Position numbers and translations under genes: made by a program. A DNA stretch of 64,000 bases from Byssothecium circinans. Its lineage: Eukaryota; Ascomycota; Dothideomycetes; Pleosporales; Massarinaceae. A model generated the notes under the pieces. It made no database searches. It had not been told where the DNA came from and worked only from the letters and a program-made list of their open reading frames with translations. Below are positions 1-11,900 of the stretch, one piece after another (position 1 is the stretch's first letter; each line of letters starts with the position of its first letter). The DNA is taken from the NCBI GenBank assembly GCA_010015675.1, contig ML976998.1, positions 5,550 to 69,549 of the forward strand, given 5' to 3'.

Positions 1-419
1 TTTTATTTAACTAGATATTATTACTTCTAGCCTATAGATATCTTTTATATATATATATAGATCTAGGTGTAATACCTAACCTCCCTTCTCTTACTAATGT
101 TAAGGAGATGCTTATTACCTAGGTTTACTATTTTATGCAGATATGTTAGCATCATAGGCAGCAGTATAAGTATAGAGGGCATATATATTATTTCACCGTT
201 AATATAGCTAGGGTATTTTTAAGGCTTCCTATCCTTCTATCTAAGCTTAATATTATTATCTTTAAACTACTATATTTAGATAAGGACGACCACGCTTCAG
301 TTAAATGCCAATTCAAGAAGAGTTAGAAAGTAAGGTGTACTATAGTATTACGTTAGCTGTAATAGTTAAAGGTACATTACTCTAGATATAGTAATATTAT
401 TATTAATGATAAGGCTATT

Positions 420-3400
420 TAAGAACTCTTTATTAATAGGTATATAGATGATTAATTTACTATGCTTTAGCATGGGGATATAGATATTAGGCTAGAGGAT
501 TATCCTAATACGTAAGAGCTAGTATTATTATCCTATATACTAGACTATTTACCCCTACTATCTATACCTACTATAACTACCTATATACTAGATAGGTTAC
601 TACCTAATACTAGGCCTAATACTAGCGCGGATTTCTACTACGATAGTAGCTTAATTTTTGATAAGGATGATAATAATAATAATGGAGCTAACATGACCAT
701 AGTTCCTAATATTATTCCTAATGTTAGCGAATTTAAGACTTTGCGTCATTAAATCTAATTAAGACCTTCCTACCTTACTATGGGCTCAGTGCGAAGGACA
801 CCTATTTCTAAATATAGCAATTAGGAAAAGATCTTTAGTCTTGCATTTCCTACCTTGTATCTAAATGGAATTAGTAACTATATGTAACTAAGGATGCAGG
901 AGGTTGCATATGTAGACTATGTTTAGCACATAATAAGCTATAAGGATGGACGTTTTACTTATTACTTACGTTTCTATTTTGCTACCTTTAATACACTTCT
1001 CCATAGGTAAACTACTATAAAGGTAGGTTTCTTTATAAGGAAGACACTAGACGGCGCTTCTATAATAGCTAAGGATATTCAAGCTTAGTTTAACAGCGCT
1101 AATAGTGGGCAGAGTTTAATTAACGCTATAGTATAGTTCTCTACCTCTATTTAAGGTTCTTATGCGTATTAGAAAGTAGAGGGTATAAACCTAAAGGCTA
1201 TAGTACGTGTAGTCTACCTAATACCTAGCTAATACCTTTATTATTAATATCTAACTTTTATTAATAGGTTTGTTAGCTGTGATATCCTTATCTATTTGTT
1301 ATATACTCTGCTACGGATTACTATTAGGCTAATCTTATAAGATTTATAGGAAAGGAGGCCTTTACTAAGTAGTAGACTACAACTAATACACGTTAAGTAA
1401 GGCTAGTATAGGATTTCATACGTGATAACCTACATATTATTGCTTACTAGTTCTACCATTGATTTGAACTATTTAAGAAGCATGTTATAACGCCTAAGTT
1501 CAACCTTATTAACTTCTAGCATTGTTATGAGTAGTAGGGCTGTAGTAGTACTTATAACTATAGCCTATACTACTATAAGGATGTACCTTATCCTGATTAG
1601 TATTTAGCTTAGAATACTACTAAGCTTAAGAAGCGATGATTAGCAAAGTATTAGGGCTATTACATTAGCGCTGTTCATCCTAACCTACATAAGGCTACTT
1701 TAGAGCATTCATATGGCTCCCCCTTATCTCTTGCATTTGATTAGATGGTTTTTAACTTTCATGAACTTGCTACTATCTTGACTAAGTGCTACATGCATGT
1801 ATGTCATCTTAGTTACTACTAAAGGAAAAATAATAAGACGAGTAAGGTAGTCTATTACTTTAAGGCTCCCTAGCTACGTATAGCTAATCCCTACTTTACT
1901 AAATTAGTTAGGAAGTCTTTTTACTGTCTCTACACTTAATAGAATCATCTATTTCTAAACGCGTACTATTAAACTCTAGTATTAGGCTAGTAGGCTAATA
2001 CTAACATATAGCCCTACACTAGTACTATAGGTGTTGTTTAATATATTAGTCTATATGTTAGTAAGGTAGAGTAGTAGATGACGTTATTTAAGGATATAGT
2101 TACTAAGATACTGCCTTATATCTAGTCTAAGAATGCTATGTTCAAGTTTATAGCAAAGTTAATAAACAAATTAGTGGGCTAGAGGGACTATAGCGCTTAG
2201 AAAGTTTGCTACATCCTCTTTAATCTACCCCTTATAGATTGTAGTCATACTATTCTTAACGTTAACCTTCATTATAAGGAGGATCAGCCTAAGACGTACG
2301 TCTTTCAAGCTAATCATTAAGTTAATGATAAAGTGTTTAAGGAAGATATACCTTAGTTTACTAAGGGCCGTTCTATGCTAGTAAAATACAAGGAGAGGCC
2401 TCTATTACTTAAAGCTATATCCTATTTAGACTACCTTCTTTATTACGACCATGCAAAGAATTAAGTTAGGCCCTAGGCTAGGCCTAGGATTTTAAAGTTT
2501 TACCCTCTATACTCTTCTAAGTTAGATAGGGAAGACTTCTCTCACGTTAAGCTTATGCTATATCATCTATTTTAATAGGTATTAGATGTAAAGACCTTTG
2601 CTAGCTAGGAGTACTAGTTATTCTTGCAAGCCTATTAGAACTGCCTATTAGTATGTAATCACCCTTTACCTAATAGCTTTAGAGAGGTATTACCTAAAAA
2701 TAAGGAAGAAGATCTAGATTAGGAAGACGTAGATTTAGTAGATAAGCCATCATAGAATAAGCTTACTAGTTATCTCCCTAGTGCTAATAGTATTATTATT
2801 AATAAAGATAACCTAGGCAGTTAGCTAGTTAATCTAGAGAAGGATTAGAACGTACCTAAGTATAAGGATAGTTACGGCCTTAATGCACGTTAATATTAGA
2901 AGGAGATAAAGATAGCTTATCTAGTTAATTACGCTACTAGACCTAATACCTCGCCTAATACCCTTTAGTCTAAATAGTAGCTACTGTTTAATCTCATTGT
3001 TAATTATTATTAAGCCTACCTAGATAGGAATAGGTTAGAGCAGCTTCTTCTTAACCTTGATGGCTAGGGTGGTACTAGAAAGACGTACGCTATTAAGGTT
3101 ATAACCTCTACTATAGATAGTATTATAAGGGCTTTAGGAAAGAAATCACCTATTATATAGTGCGCACTAACTAGAGTAGCTACTTTTCTTAATTTAGGAA
3201 AGACTATCTACTCTACCTTCTACATACTAATTTAACCTCCTAGTGGTATGCTTCTACCTCTTACTCTAGTAGCATTAGCTTAGACCTAAGCGCTATTTAC
3301 TAATATTTGTTACCTTATTATAGATGAGAAGTCTATAGTAGGGCTAATAATACTAGCGTGGTTAAATATAAGGTGCCGTAAGATCTTTCTAGTATAGGCT

Positions 3401-4380
3401 AGCTATCCTTTTAGCGGTTTAAACATTATCCTAGCTAGTGATTTTTACTAGTTACCCCTTATCATAAGAAGGCTTATATTTGATACTATAAAGAGCCACA
3501 GCTCTTTAGATATAGCTAGTGTGGCGCTATATAAACTATTTACTAGAACTATTATTCTAGATGTAGTTATGCGCTAGTAGGGTTCTAAATAGGCTTCCTT
3601 CTATAATACTCTTACACGTATCTATAAGGAGAAGCCTAATGTCTATGACTAACTTCTCCTTATGAAACGCTGCAGCGTTAAGCTTAGTAAGATAGAACGG
3701 AACTCCTTTAATTCTACCTTACGTATATGCGTAAAGAGGATAGAGGTAGCTGCTATTAATTATAACTGCCTCTGGGACTCTAGCCAGCCTATCCTTATTT
3801 TATAGGCTATATATGATAGTTAAGATTAAGAGAAGGTATCTACTAAGGATGTAGGGAATCTCTATAACTAGCTCCCTATATTTATTAGTGCCTAGGTTAT
3901 GCTACTTAACAATATCTAGATAGAGCGTGGTTTAGTTAATAGGGCTATAGAGGTTATCAATAATATCCTTTAGTAGCCTAATACCTAGGATTATTATAAG
4001 GCTACACTAAAGGTAGTATTAGTTGCTATAGATAAGTATAATAGGCTATGTCTTTACAGCCTTCTAGATAGTATAAAGGTTATTCTAGTATTTCCTCTTA
4101 TTTAGGAATTTACTATTAATTAGAGTATATATATGCGTATTTAATTCCCTATTACACTTGCCTAGGCTATTACAGTTCATAAATCCTAGGGTTTAAGTGT
4201 GGATAAGGCTGTAATCATAGTTAGTAGGAAGCGAGATTACTACCCTAGCTTAATATATGTTGCGCTTTTAAGGGTTAAGACTGTTAATAGTTTAATATTT
4301 AAGGATGTGTTTTCCTATTAGTAGTTAAAGTAAAAGAGAAGCAAGGTATTAGAGATATAAGAGTAGGATATAAGGTGTAG
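420..4380 (+). pseudogene. Helitron Rep/helicase, RIP-inactivated
   Basis: Conceptual translation, ignoring stops, gives a fungal Helitron protein. An N-terminal Helitron-like region lies at about 840-2350, including AFPTLYLNG (about 845-870) and a CYILFNLPL block near 2210. A Pif1-type superfamily 1 helicase follows at about 3040-4330: a damaged P-loop (GGTRKTY, about 3070), a DEKS Walker B-like site (about 3325), DFY-stop-LP (about 3440, normally DFYQLP), and the terminal HKS-stop-GLSVDKAVI and YVALLRVK blocks (about 4180-4290). Many in-frame stops replace Gln codons, so it cannot be expressed. Helitrons replicate by a rolling-circle mechanism using these two activities. The outer ends (5' TC, 3' hairpin plus CTRR) could not be placed. 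Confidence 0.85.
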
Positions 4381-5159
4381 GGCGCGTCATTACCTTATAG
4401 TATAGTAGACTATTTTCTAGGTCTAATACCTAGACTAATACTACTATTATTAAGAGGTTTTATAAGGGTAGTTTCCTATAATATAAGCATTCCTATAAAA
4501 GTTTCACTAATCTATCTAGATAGATAGAGCGCCTAATACTACAGCCTAATACTCTATAACTATATCCTAATCTCTAGAGTATATAGTCTTTGTATCTATA
4601 CTATCTACTAAATATAGACTTAGATTAACGTTACCTTTATCACCTAGCCTCTTAAGCTCTATGAATTTCGTAATGTTAGGCATCTTTATACCATGATTAT
4701 AGCCTTGATAGGGAACCTCTAGCTTAATACCTTCTATTATATCTTCTTCTATTTGCACACCTTCTATTAGTTCGCCTTAGGAAGTATTCTCTATAGGAAG
4801 TTCTGTAATAATATAGTTAAGTAGATCTATAGCATATCCTACATTCTTACCCTATACCTTAGGGAAATGTACGCTATAGTCTTTAATAGTGCGTAGATTA
4901 TACGCACTAGGAAGCTTGCATGCTTTACTATCATGAAAGAGTTAGATAGTAGAGTCTGCATAATCCCCATCACGCTATGCTTAGTAGATTAGAGAGAGTA
5001 GCACGCGTTATTATTAAGGGAATAGCATAGGGAATAGCGGAACAGGCATCTTTAACTTAGTATTAACGCTAATTAGGTATCTATAAGGCACTTCTAACTT
5101 CTATAGTACTAACCTTGCAGTGATAATCTATTATAGTTAGCTTATACCTAATACCCTAA

Positions 5160-6238
5160 CTAATACTACACTTACTTAACCCTATCATATAGGTAGCTTT
5201 AATTTAGTCTTTTTAAACACCTTTTAAGTAGCACTAGCTTATTAATGGTTAGTTCTAGACTAATACTAGGTCTAATACCTTACTTACCTATCCTAAACGC
5301 ACTAGCTTCTTTCTAGCTACTAGAAGAGTGACTTAGTTATTAAGTGTTAGGTTAAGCCACTAGATATAGCGCTGCTTAGTATTAGCTATAGTATTAGGTT
5401 AGTTGCGTTACACTTATAATAAATATGCCTTATGGCATGCGTAGAATGAATCCCTTTAGCTCTTAATAATAGAGAATCCTTAACTTTTCTACTATAATGT
5501 TAAGCTCTCTATTCTAGTATCTCTTTACCTATAGCTAGTAGCTAAGCTCTATCTATTCTTCCCTCTCTTTATTACTTAGGTTAGGCACTGTTATATTAAA
5601 TTTTTCTTTTTTCTCTTTAATGTCTGTCATCTTTTTATCTACTTTGCCTGCGTTAGATTTGCCCTTTTTGCTTGACTTACTACTCTCTGCACTCTTATTA
5701 ATAGTAGATGAGGTAGCGTTAACAATATACTAAGGTAGCATAAACTTATCTTCTAGTGCCTAGACCTTTTCTTAAGGCTTAAAGACTAATCTTACAGTTT
5801 TATAGTTAGATTCTAGCTTTCTAGTGCGTGCCATGGCTAGCTGTATCTAGAGTAGATTCTAACTCTCTCTATATATTATTAGTTATACCTAATACTAGAC
5901 TAATACTCTTCTCATACCTAGCCTTAAGCGCTGTATTATGACTCTAAATTTAAAGCATGTCTTTAAGTTGCTTACGCTCATTTTCATCTGTAGCGCTATT
6001 AAGCAGGTGCTAAATACGTAGCATGAACTTCTTTGTCTAGAAAGTAGAGTACGCCTTTACTAAGTTAGTATATAATTATTCAGGTATAGGGGGGTTATTA
6101 TACCTTATTATTAGCGTTTTTTCCCTTTTAAATCATAAAGTCTTCGCCTGGCTTGCTTGCGTAAAGTTTATTATTTTTAATAGTGCTTACATTTAATAAG
6201 TATGCATTAGTAGCCTTCATCTTCTTCTAGTCTACCAT
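5160..6238 (-). pseudogene. RIP-degraded gene of unknown function
   Basis: On the minus strand, from an ATG at 6238, a lysine-rich protein can be followed through stops that replace Gln codons. It runs through several intron-like gaps near 6070-6115, 5850-5910, 5230-5280 and 5120-5170. The gaps begin GTATTAG, GTAAGT or GTATAA and contain a CTAAC branch-like site. The middle section (about 5834-5500) is rich in Ser and Lys and looks disordered. A 63-codon open stretch at 4758-4567 may be its 3' part. I do not recognise a family. It may be a passenger or accessory gene of the neighbouring Helitron, or an unrelated captured gene. Confidence 0.45.
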
Positions 6239-6660
6239 TGCAGCGAGAGGGCTTAGCAGGATATATTAGGTACGTATTAGGCGTTATTTAATAGTAGGGC
6301 AAAGTTGCGTGTAGTACATAGACATTATATAAAGAGTGTATAAGAAGTAGTATTAAGTAGCAAATTTTTAGTAATAAGTTTATTTATAGTTACACGAAAT
6401 TAAAAGTGGGGCTAAGTAGTAATTATAGGAAATTATTACTAGCCTATCATGTACGTTAAATGCGCCTAACACTTTATAACATAATTCTAGCATGAGCGTG
6501 TGTAGCTTAGTTAGCTGCATAAGTACATACTAGAATCATAGTATTAGGTTAGGTATTAGTCTCTCTTTAGAAGCCATTTCCTATCTTTATACATAGTTTT
6601 CTTACTAACGTAATATTTTCTCTTTTATTTTACTTCTTTTTATACCCTTACTTTTACTAC

Positions 6661-6712
6661 TTACCTTTACTACTTACCTTTACTACTTACCTTTACTACT
6701 TACCTTTACTAG
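6661..6712. repeat. 13-bp tandem repeat, four copies
   Basis: Four consecutive units of TTACCTTTACTAC are seen, the last ending in G. A diverged unit flanks each side. The array lies in non-coding AT-rich sequence between the two dead genes. Confidence 0.9.
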
Positions 6713-7080
6713 CTACCTTTATATTACTTTCTTACTTCTTGCACTTACCTACTACCCTACACTTTAATAACTCTTAATCTTTACAATTTTACTATCTTTA
6801 TGGTCGTAAAGCTTTACAGCTATAGTATAGCTATAACTAAAGTATTAGGCTTAGTATTAGCCTTTCTATGTATATACTCCCCTATAATTTCCCCTTCTAT
6901 TACCTACTAATTTTAACTTCCTTACGTACTATTACTATTCCTATTTCTTACTTTTACTATTCTTATTTCTTACTTTTACTTTTACTATTAATGTTATTAG
7001 TTTTCCATCTATTTTCTAACTAAAAAGTAGTTAGTTTACGTCTACCTTATTTTCTTTTATACACCTTACAATATACCATC

Positions 7081-7827
7081 ATGGCCGCTAAGAAGAATTG
7101 AGGCAAGCTGCCTACAAAGGCTCCTCGTAGTAGAGCTAGTAAGGGTCATAGCACCTAAGGTAGGCTAGGTATTAGTCTTAGTATTAGCTATATATTAACT
7201 ATATCTAGCTTTAGGTCCTTATAAGAAAGGCTAGAAGAAGCTTCCTACTAATACTAGCACAAACCTATATAAGGGTTGCAAGAAGAAGGGAGGGTCACCG
7301 CTGCTAACATGGAAGCTAATAAGCTATGCTATGTAGAAGGAGCGTGCTCCTATCTATAAAGGCCCTAGTAAGGGAGGCCCTTACATTAGGTATCATAAGC
7401 CTAGTAGTAAGTTTTTAACCTATATTACTATAGCTAGACTAATACTAGTATTAGCCTTTACTCTAGTAGAGATCTGTTTCTACTAGAAGACTCTAGGTGA
7501 CTTAATTCTAGTAGCGCCATTTAGGAGGTTAGTTCGCGAGGTGCTATAGAATAATTAAGAGGGAAATAGTAACCCTATGTCCCGTTTCTAGTCTAGGGCT
7601 TTAGACGCCTTATAGGCTGCTACTAAGGCCTTCCTAGTAGACATCTTGCAAGGTATTAGTCTAATTCATATGGTATTAGCCTCTACTAACAATAGTGCCT
7701 AGCTATAAACCTTAGTGCTATCTATAGGAAGCGCGTCACTATTTAAGCTAAGGACGTTAAGCATGTTATTAGTGTTAGTAAGATTCTTGCTCTATATAGC
7801 AAGATTCTATAGGACTTGCCCGCCTAA
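7081..7827 (+). pseudogene. Histone H3-like gene, RIP-inactivated
   Basis: Four exons (7081-7159, 7209-7406, 7455-7652, 7703-7827) are separated by introns of 49, 48 and 50 nt with GT-AG ends, all in phase 1. They total exactly 600 nt, a 199-residue reading frame. The C-terminal half aligns with the H3 histone fold: PSTFTLVEICFY (compare PGTVALREIRRY), PFRRLVREVL (PFQRLVREIA), RALDAL (SAVMAL in H3), and AIYRKRVTI (AIHAKRVTI). The N-terminal tail is long, basic and unlike canonical H3. Eleven internal stops all sit where RIP of CAG, CAA or TGG would place them, so the copy is dead. It could be an H3 variant or CENP-A-like paralogue; the divergent tail and the insertion before the second helix prevent assignment. 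It lies in the Helitron-bearing block. Confidence 0.8.
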
Positions 7828-8379
7828 TGCTATATCTTACTATGCTACCTATCTCCTACATGTTAAGCTTAAGGGTATTAGGCGGTATAAGGCATGACTA
7901 CTAGCGTTAAATAGATATTATCTGCAAAGTATAGCTTTCTATACTACTTAATTTGAGGAGTTATAATAGACTAGAACACGGAAGGTTTCTAGCATACTAG
8001 CTAGGATAGGTAGCTTAACTATCTGAATAAAAAAGCTTTATTACGTAACTACTCTTCTTCTCTACCCCAAGTGATAAATCGCTCCGTAAATTCTAATTCC
8101 TATTTACGAAAATTAGAAGGATCTTATAGTAATAACTAAGTCCTAAAAGTTATATAGTATATTACTAACGTTTAGCTATTAATCTATAGTAAAAGGTAGG
8201 TTTTACCTAAGATTTCTTCTCTTACTAATAACTACTGTATTACGTAAGCTAAGGCTATATAAATTTAATACCTACTAGATTGTATATATATCTATCTAGG
8301 TTTAAAATTTTAGAAAAAAATATTAAGGTTTAACTTTGTTATTAAGATAATACGGTTTGATTTTCCTTGCTAAGTAAAA

Positions 8380-8447
8380 GTGGCCGCTTCGATGGTGTGG
8401 CCGCTTCGATGGTGTGGCCACTTTGATGGTGTGGCCGCTTTGATAGT
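8380..8447. repeat. 17-bp tandem repeat, four copies
   Basis: Four adjacent 17-bp units of the form GTGGCCGCTTYGATGGT are followed directly by GCTTTACGTTAT. The GC-rich units stand out in the AT-rich block. The same tail follows the two-copy array at 8667-8700, which suggests related transposon-end or subterminal repeats. Confidence 0.9.
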
Positions 8448-8666
8448 GCTTTACGTTATATAAACTAGCTCTAAAGTTATTATAATTTATTAAGCTAGTT
8501 TATTAGGTGTTGTAGGGTATAAAGCTTAAGCAACCCTACTATTCTCTATACTTATATAGCTTACTAAGATATTAGAAATCCTAAAATATTTTTTATAACC
8601 TTTTAGATCTAACGTTATAGATAATAATAATAATGCAGTTAAGTAAGTTAGTATTGCTAAGGAAAA

Positions 8667-8712
8667 GTAGCTACTTTGGTAGTGTAGCCGCTTCAGTGGT
8701 GCTTTACGTTAT
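8667..8712. repeat. Second copy of the 17-bp array plus tail
   Basis: Two diverged 17-bp units (8667-8683, 8684-8700) are followed by GCTTTACGTTAT. This repeats the structure at 8380-8459, including a similar TTGCTAAGNAAAA lead-in. It is the last recognisable repeat before the composition change at about 8725. Confidence 0.8.
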
Positions 8713-8902
8713 CTAATCCCTGCTAGAACCCTTTTTGTCCCGTTGGTGTTGACAAGACGCCGTATCGTACTCGCTTCTTAAAATAACTCATATGCGGGTC
8801 GTGCACAAGGTCCCTCGCATTTGGGGGACTTCGCATTCTTCCCCTTCCTGCGAAGTCCGTAAGATCGCTGTCGCTCGCTCAAACCCATCAATCGTTGCCG
8901 CC

Positions 8903-11900
8903 ATGAGCGAGGACACTCAGCGCCATTTGCGGCTATTGTCGCTCGGTAAGTACTATTAATGTTGTGAAATAGCTTCAGACTCATTTTTGTAGACGGTGGG
9001 GGCATTAGAGGCCTCTCTAGCCTCGTTATCTTGCAGCAGATCATGAACGGCGTAAATCAGAATCGTGGCCTAGACGATCAATTGCACCCATGGCAGGTTT
9101 TCGACATGATCGGTGGCACCTCCACCGGCGGCATCATCGCCATTATGCTTGGCCGTCTCCGCATGACGCTTGACGAATGCGAAGACGCGTACTTGAAGCT
9201 TTCGAAACGCATTTTCCAGCCAAAGCGCCGATTCGGCAAAGCGCTTAAAGTTGCAGACTATCTGCAAGCCAACGGAAGATTCGATGCTCATAAGCTCGAG
9301 GAAGTCATGAAGGAAAATATTCGACTAACGAAGATCGATGATGCGGTTTTAGAGGAAGATGCGCTGCTAAGGGACGACGATCCCCGATGCAAGGTTTTCG
9401 TCTGCGCTGTGAGAGCCAACAACTCCGAGTCTGCCTTGCTGCGATCGTATCAGAACCCGAAGATGGCGCCTGTGCTGTTCAATGAGTGTAAGATATGGGA
9501 GGCATGTCGCGCCACGTCGGCTGCCACAACTTTCTTCGATCCGGTCACCATCGGAAAATACGGTCAAACTTTCGTTGACGGGGCTGTAGTCTATAACAAC
9601 CCCGTCCAGCTTGTTCAGCGCGAAGCTTCGCAGCTCTGGCCTGGCAGGAAAACAATAATGATCAGCGTGGGAACGGGAGCGGCCCCGACGAAGTCATTCG
9701 ATGGCAACTTGCTCGCTATTGTAAACAGTATGAAAAGCATCTTGACGCAGACGGAACGGACGGCGAACGACTTCTACCACGCTAATCATGAGATGGCGAC
9801 AGACAAGCGTCTATTTCGTTTCAATGTGACTCGAGGTCTAGAGGGTATTGGCTTGGCTGAATATAAGGAGATTGGAGCTATTGTGGACGCGACACAGTCA
9901 TATCTTGACCAGGCTGACACTTACGAGAAGCTGTCAGTGTGCATTGAGAAGCTGACGAAGTCGAATGATGAGTGTAAGTCAGGTTGCGAAAACAATGCGA
10001 ATCGTATCTGAGAAACAGCCAATAGCACAGCCCGAGAATGACTCTCTTTACCTTCTCAATCAACAACGTATCGAGACCGAACGCCGAGCGCTGGCGGAGT
10101 GGCTATCTCCGCTCAACTTTTTCACGAAGCAGATCGACGTCTTCAGTCTAAGAGCAGAAGGTACTGGTCAGTGGTTACTTGACTTACCGGAGTTTCAGCG
10201 ATGGCTAGCCGGCGACGAGCAGACGTTGTGGTGTTCGGGCATTCCAGGTGCAGGCAAGACCGTTCTTGCCTCGATGGTCGTACACCACCTCCGGATCAAA
10301 TTCGCTGACCTCGAGGATATTGGTGTTTCCTTTGCATACTGTAGTCATCAAGAGCGTACCAAGCAGACGCCCGTCACGCTAATCGGAAGCTTGCTGAAAC
10401 AGCTTGTACAAGAGCGCCCAGCGCTCTGTGAGCTATTGATGCCACTGTACAAGAACCATCGCAAGTACAACACCTCGCCAACTCTGTCAGAGGTGTCAAA
10501 GGCTCTTCAGAAAATCACTGCGCAGTACAGGAGAGTCTTCGTGGTCGTAGACGCTCTCGATGAGTGTCAAGAGAACTATGGCTTCCGAGATCACCTCTTG
10601 GAAGCGCTTGGATCCCTAGATTCGCAAGTCAGCTTGATGCTAACTTCACGTCCACACATCAGCGTAAAGTATGACTTCGAAAGTGCCGTACCAATCGAGA
10701 TCCGCGCAAGCGACGAGGACCTCCGAAAATACTTGGAGCAGCGACTAGCTCGAGCGACACGCCTGGTCCGACATGTGAGACCGGATTCGGAACTGAAGAC
10801 TGCTATCATCGAGACACTCCTTGGAAATGCCCGTGGGATGTTTCTTCTTGCCCAGCTGCACATGGACTTGGTCGTTGCAAAAGCCACCCAGAACGAGATC
10901 CGCAAAGCGCTTGAGAATCTACCACAAGGCCTGGACGAGTCCTACCGTGATGCACTCAAGCGAATTGAGAGTCAGAACCACGACGACTGTCAACGGGCGA
11001 AGCGGGCCATTTCCTGGATTTCGCGTGTACTGCGGCCACTGTCGGTGACGGAGATGCAGTCCGCGCTCGCGGTCATGCCCAAGACCAAGAGGCTTGACCA
11101 TGGAGACATCGTCCATCAAGACATCCTGTTGTCCATCTGTGCGGGACTTATCGTGATCGACTCTGAAAGCAATCATTTTCGATTAGTCCACTACACAGCG
11201 CAGAAGTACTTTGAAGGCGTTCGATCAGAATTGTTCCCGGGTGCTCAGGCAGACATTGCCGAGACCTGCATCACATACCTATCGTACGATGTTTTTGCCG
11301 AAGGTCCTTGTCCTTCGAAAGAGCTGTTCGAAGCGCGTCTTGATGCGAACGCTCTTCTAGACTATGCGGCAGAGAACTGGGGCAAGCATCTTCGAGGGAA
11401 GCCTGAAGAGCAACAGCATCTCCAAGAGCAGGTCCTAGGCTTTCTTGACAACGACACGACGGCTTCCTCTGCAGTTCAGGTAGCTTATGTCAAGAAATAC
11501 GGCTCCAACGAACGGCCTGAGGTGTTTCCAACGGGTGTGCGACCGCTCCAATCAGCAGCGAGTTTCGGTCTCACGCGCATCGTGAAGCTTCTTGTAGAAA
11601 GAGGAGATGACGTGCAATCGGCAGATTCAGAGGGAGTCACGGCCCTCCACGAAGCTGCTGCTGTTGGCGATGACGGAATTCTCAAGTTGCTGTTGGAGCA
11701 TGGTGCAGACGTGACTGCGTCAACCAAAGACGGAGCTACTTCACTCTGCAACGCCATTGTTGGAGGGAATGATAGCTGTGCACTCTTACTGCTAGATGTT
11801 GGCGGCGATCTGGAGGCGAAAGATCCATATGAGGGAACTATCATCCACTCCGCCGCCTATAATCGTGACCTCAAAGCTTTGGAGCTGTTGCTGAGCCGTG

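Larger units (their letters stand above)
604..7679. repeat. Dispersed paired CTAATAC/GTATTAG heptamers
   Basis: About 15 pairs of the heptamer CTAATAC (or its complement GTATTAG) occur here, mostly with starts 11-13 bp apart. Pairs start at 604, 1218, 2943, 4423, 4533, 5148, 5260, 5379, 5889, 6541, 6842, 7169 and 7653; mixed-orientation pairs lie at 1979/1995 and 7439/7448. They occur in all reading frames and both orientations, so they are DNA-level repeats, not a protein motif. Several sit inside introns of the dead genes. CTAATAC is what RIP would make from CCAACAC; that origin is inference. Confidence 0.7.
1..8725. repeat. AT-rich RIP-degraded repeat block
   Basis: The whole stretch is strongly AT-rich and full of TA dinucleotides. 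Recognisable coding remnants have TAG or TAA where glutamine is expected and TGA or TAG where tryptophan is expected, the signature of CpA-to-TpA RIP. It holds a Helitron remnant (+), a dead gene (-), a dead histone H3-like gene (+) and several short tandem repeats. The composition changes abruptly near 8725, where normal coding sequence begins. Positions 1-420 and 7828-8379 show no feature I can name. RIP as the cause is inferred from the mutation pattern. Confidence 0.9.

Noticed and set aside
11485..11844. Minus-strand open frames inside the patatin-NACHT-ANK gene (also 12214-12531, 13931-14260, 14434-14811)
   Set aside because: They are antisense shadows of a long, clearly coding exon. 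Their repeats mirror the ankyrin units.
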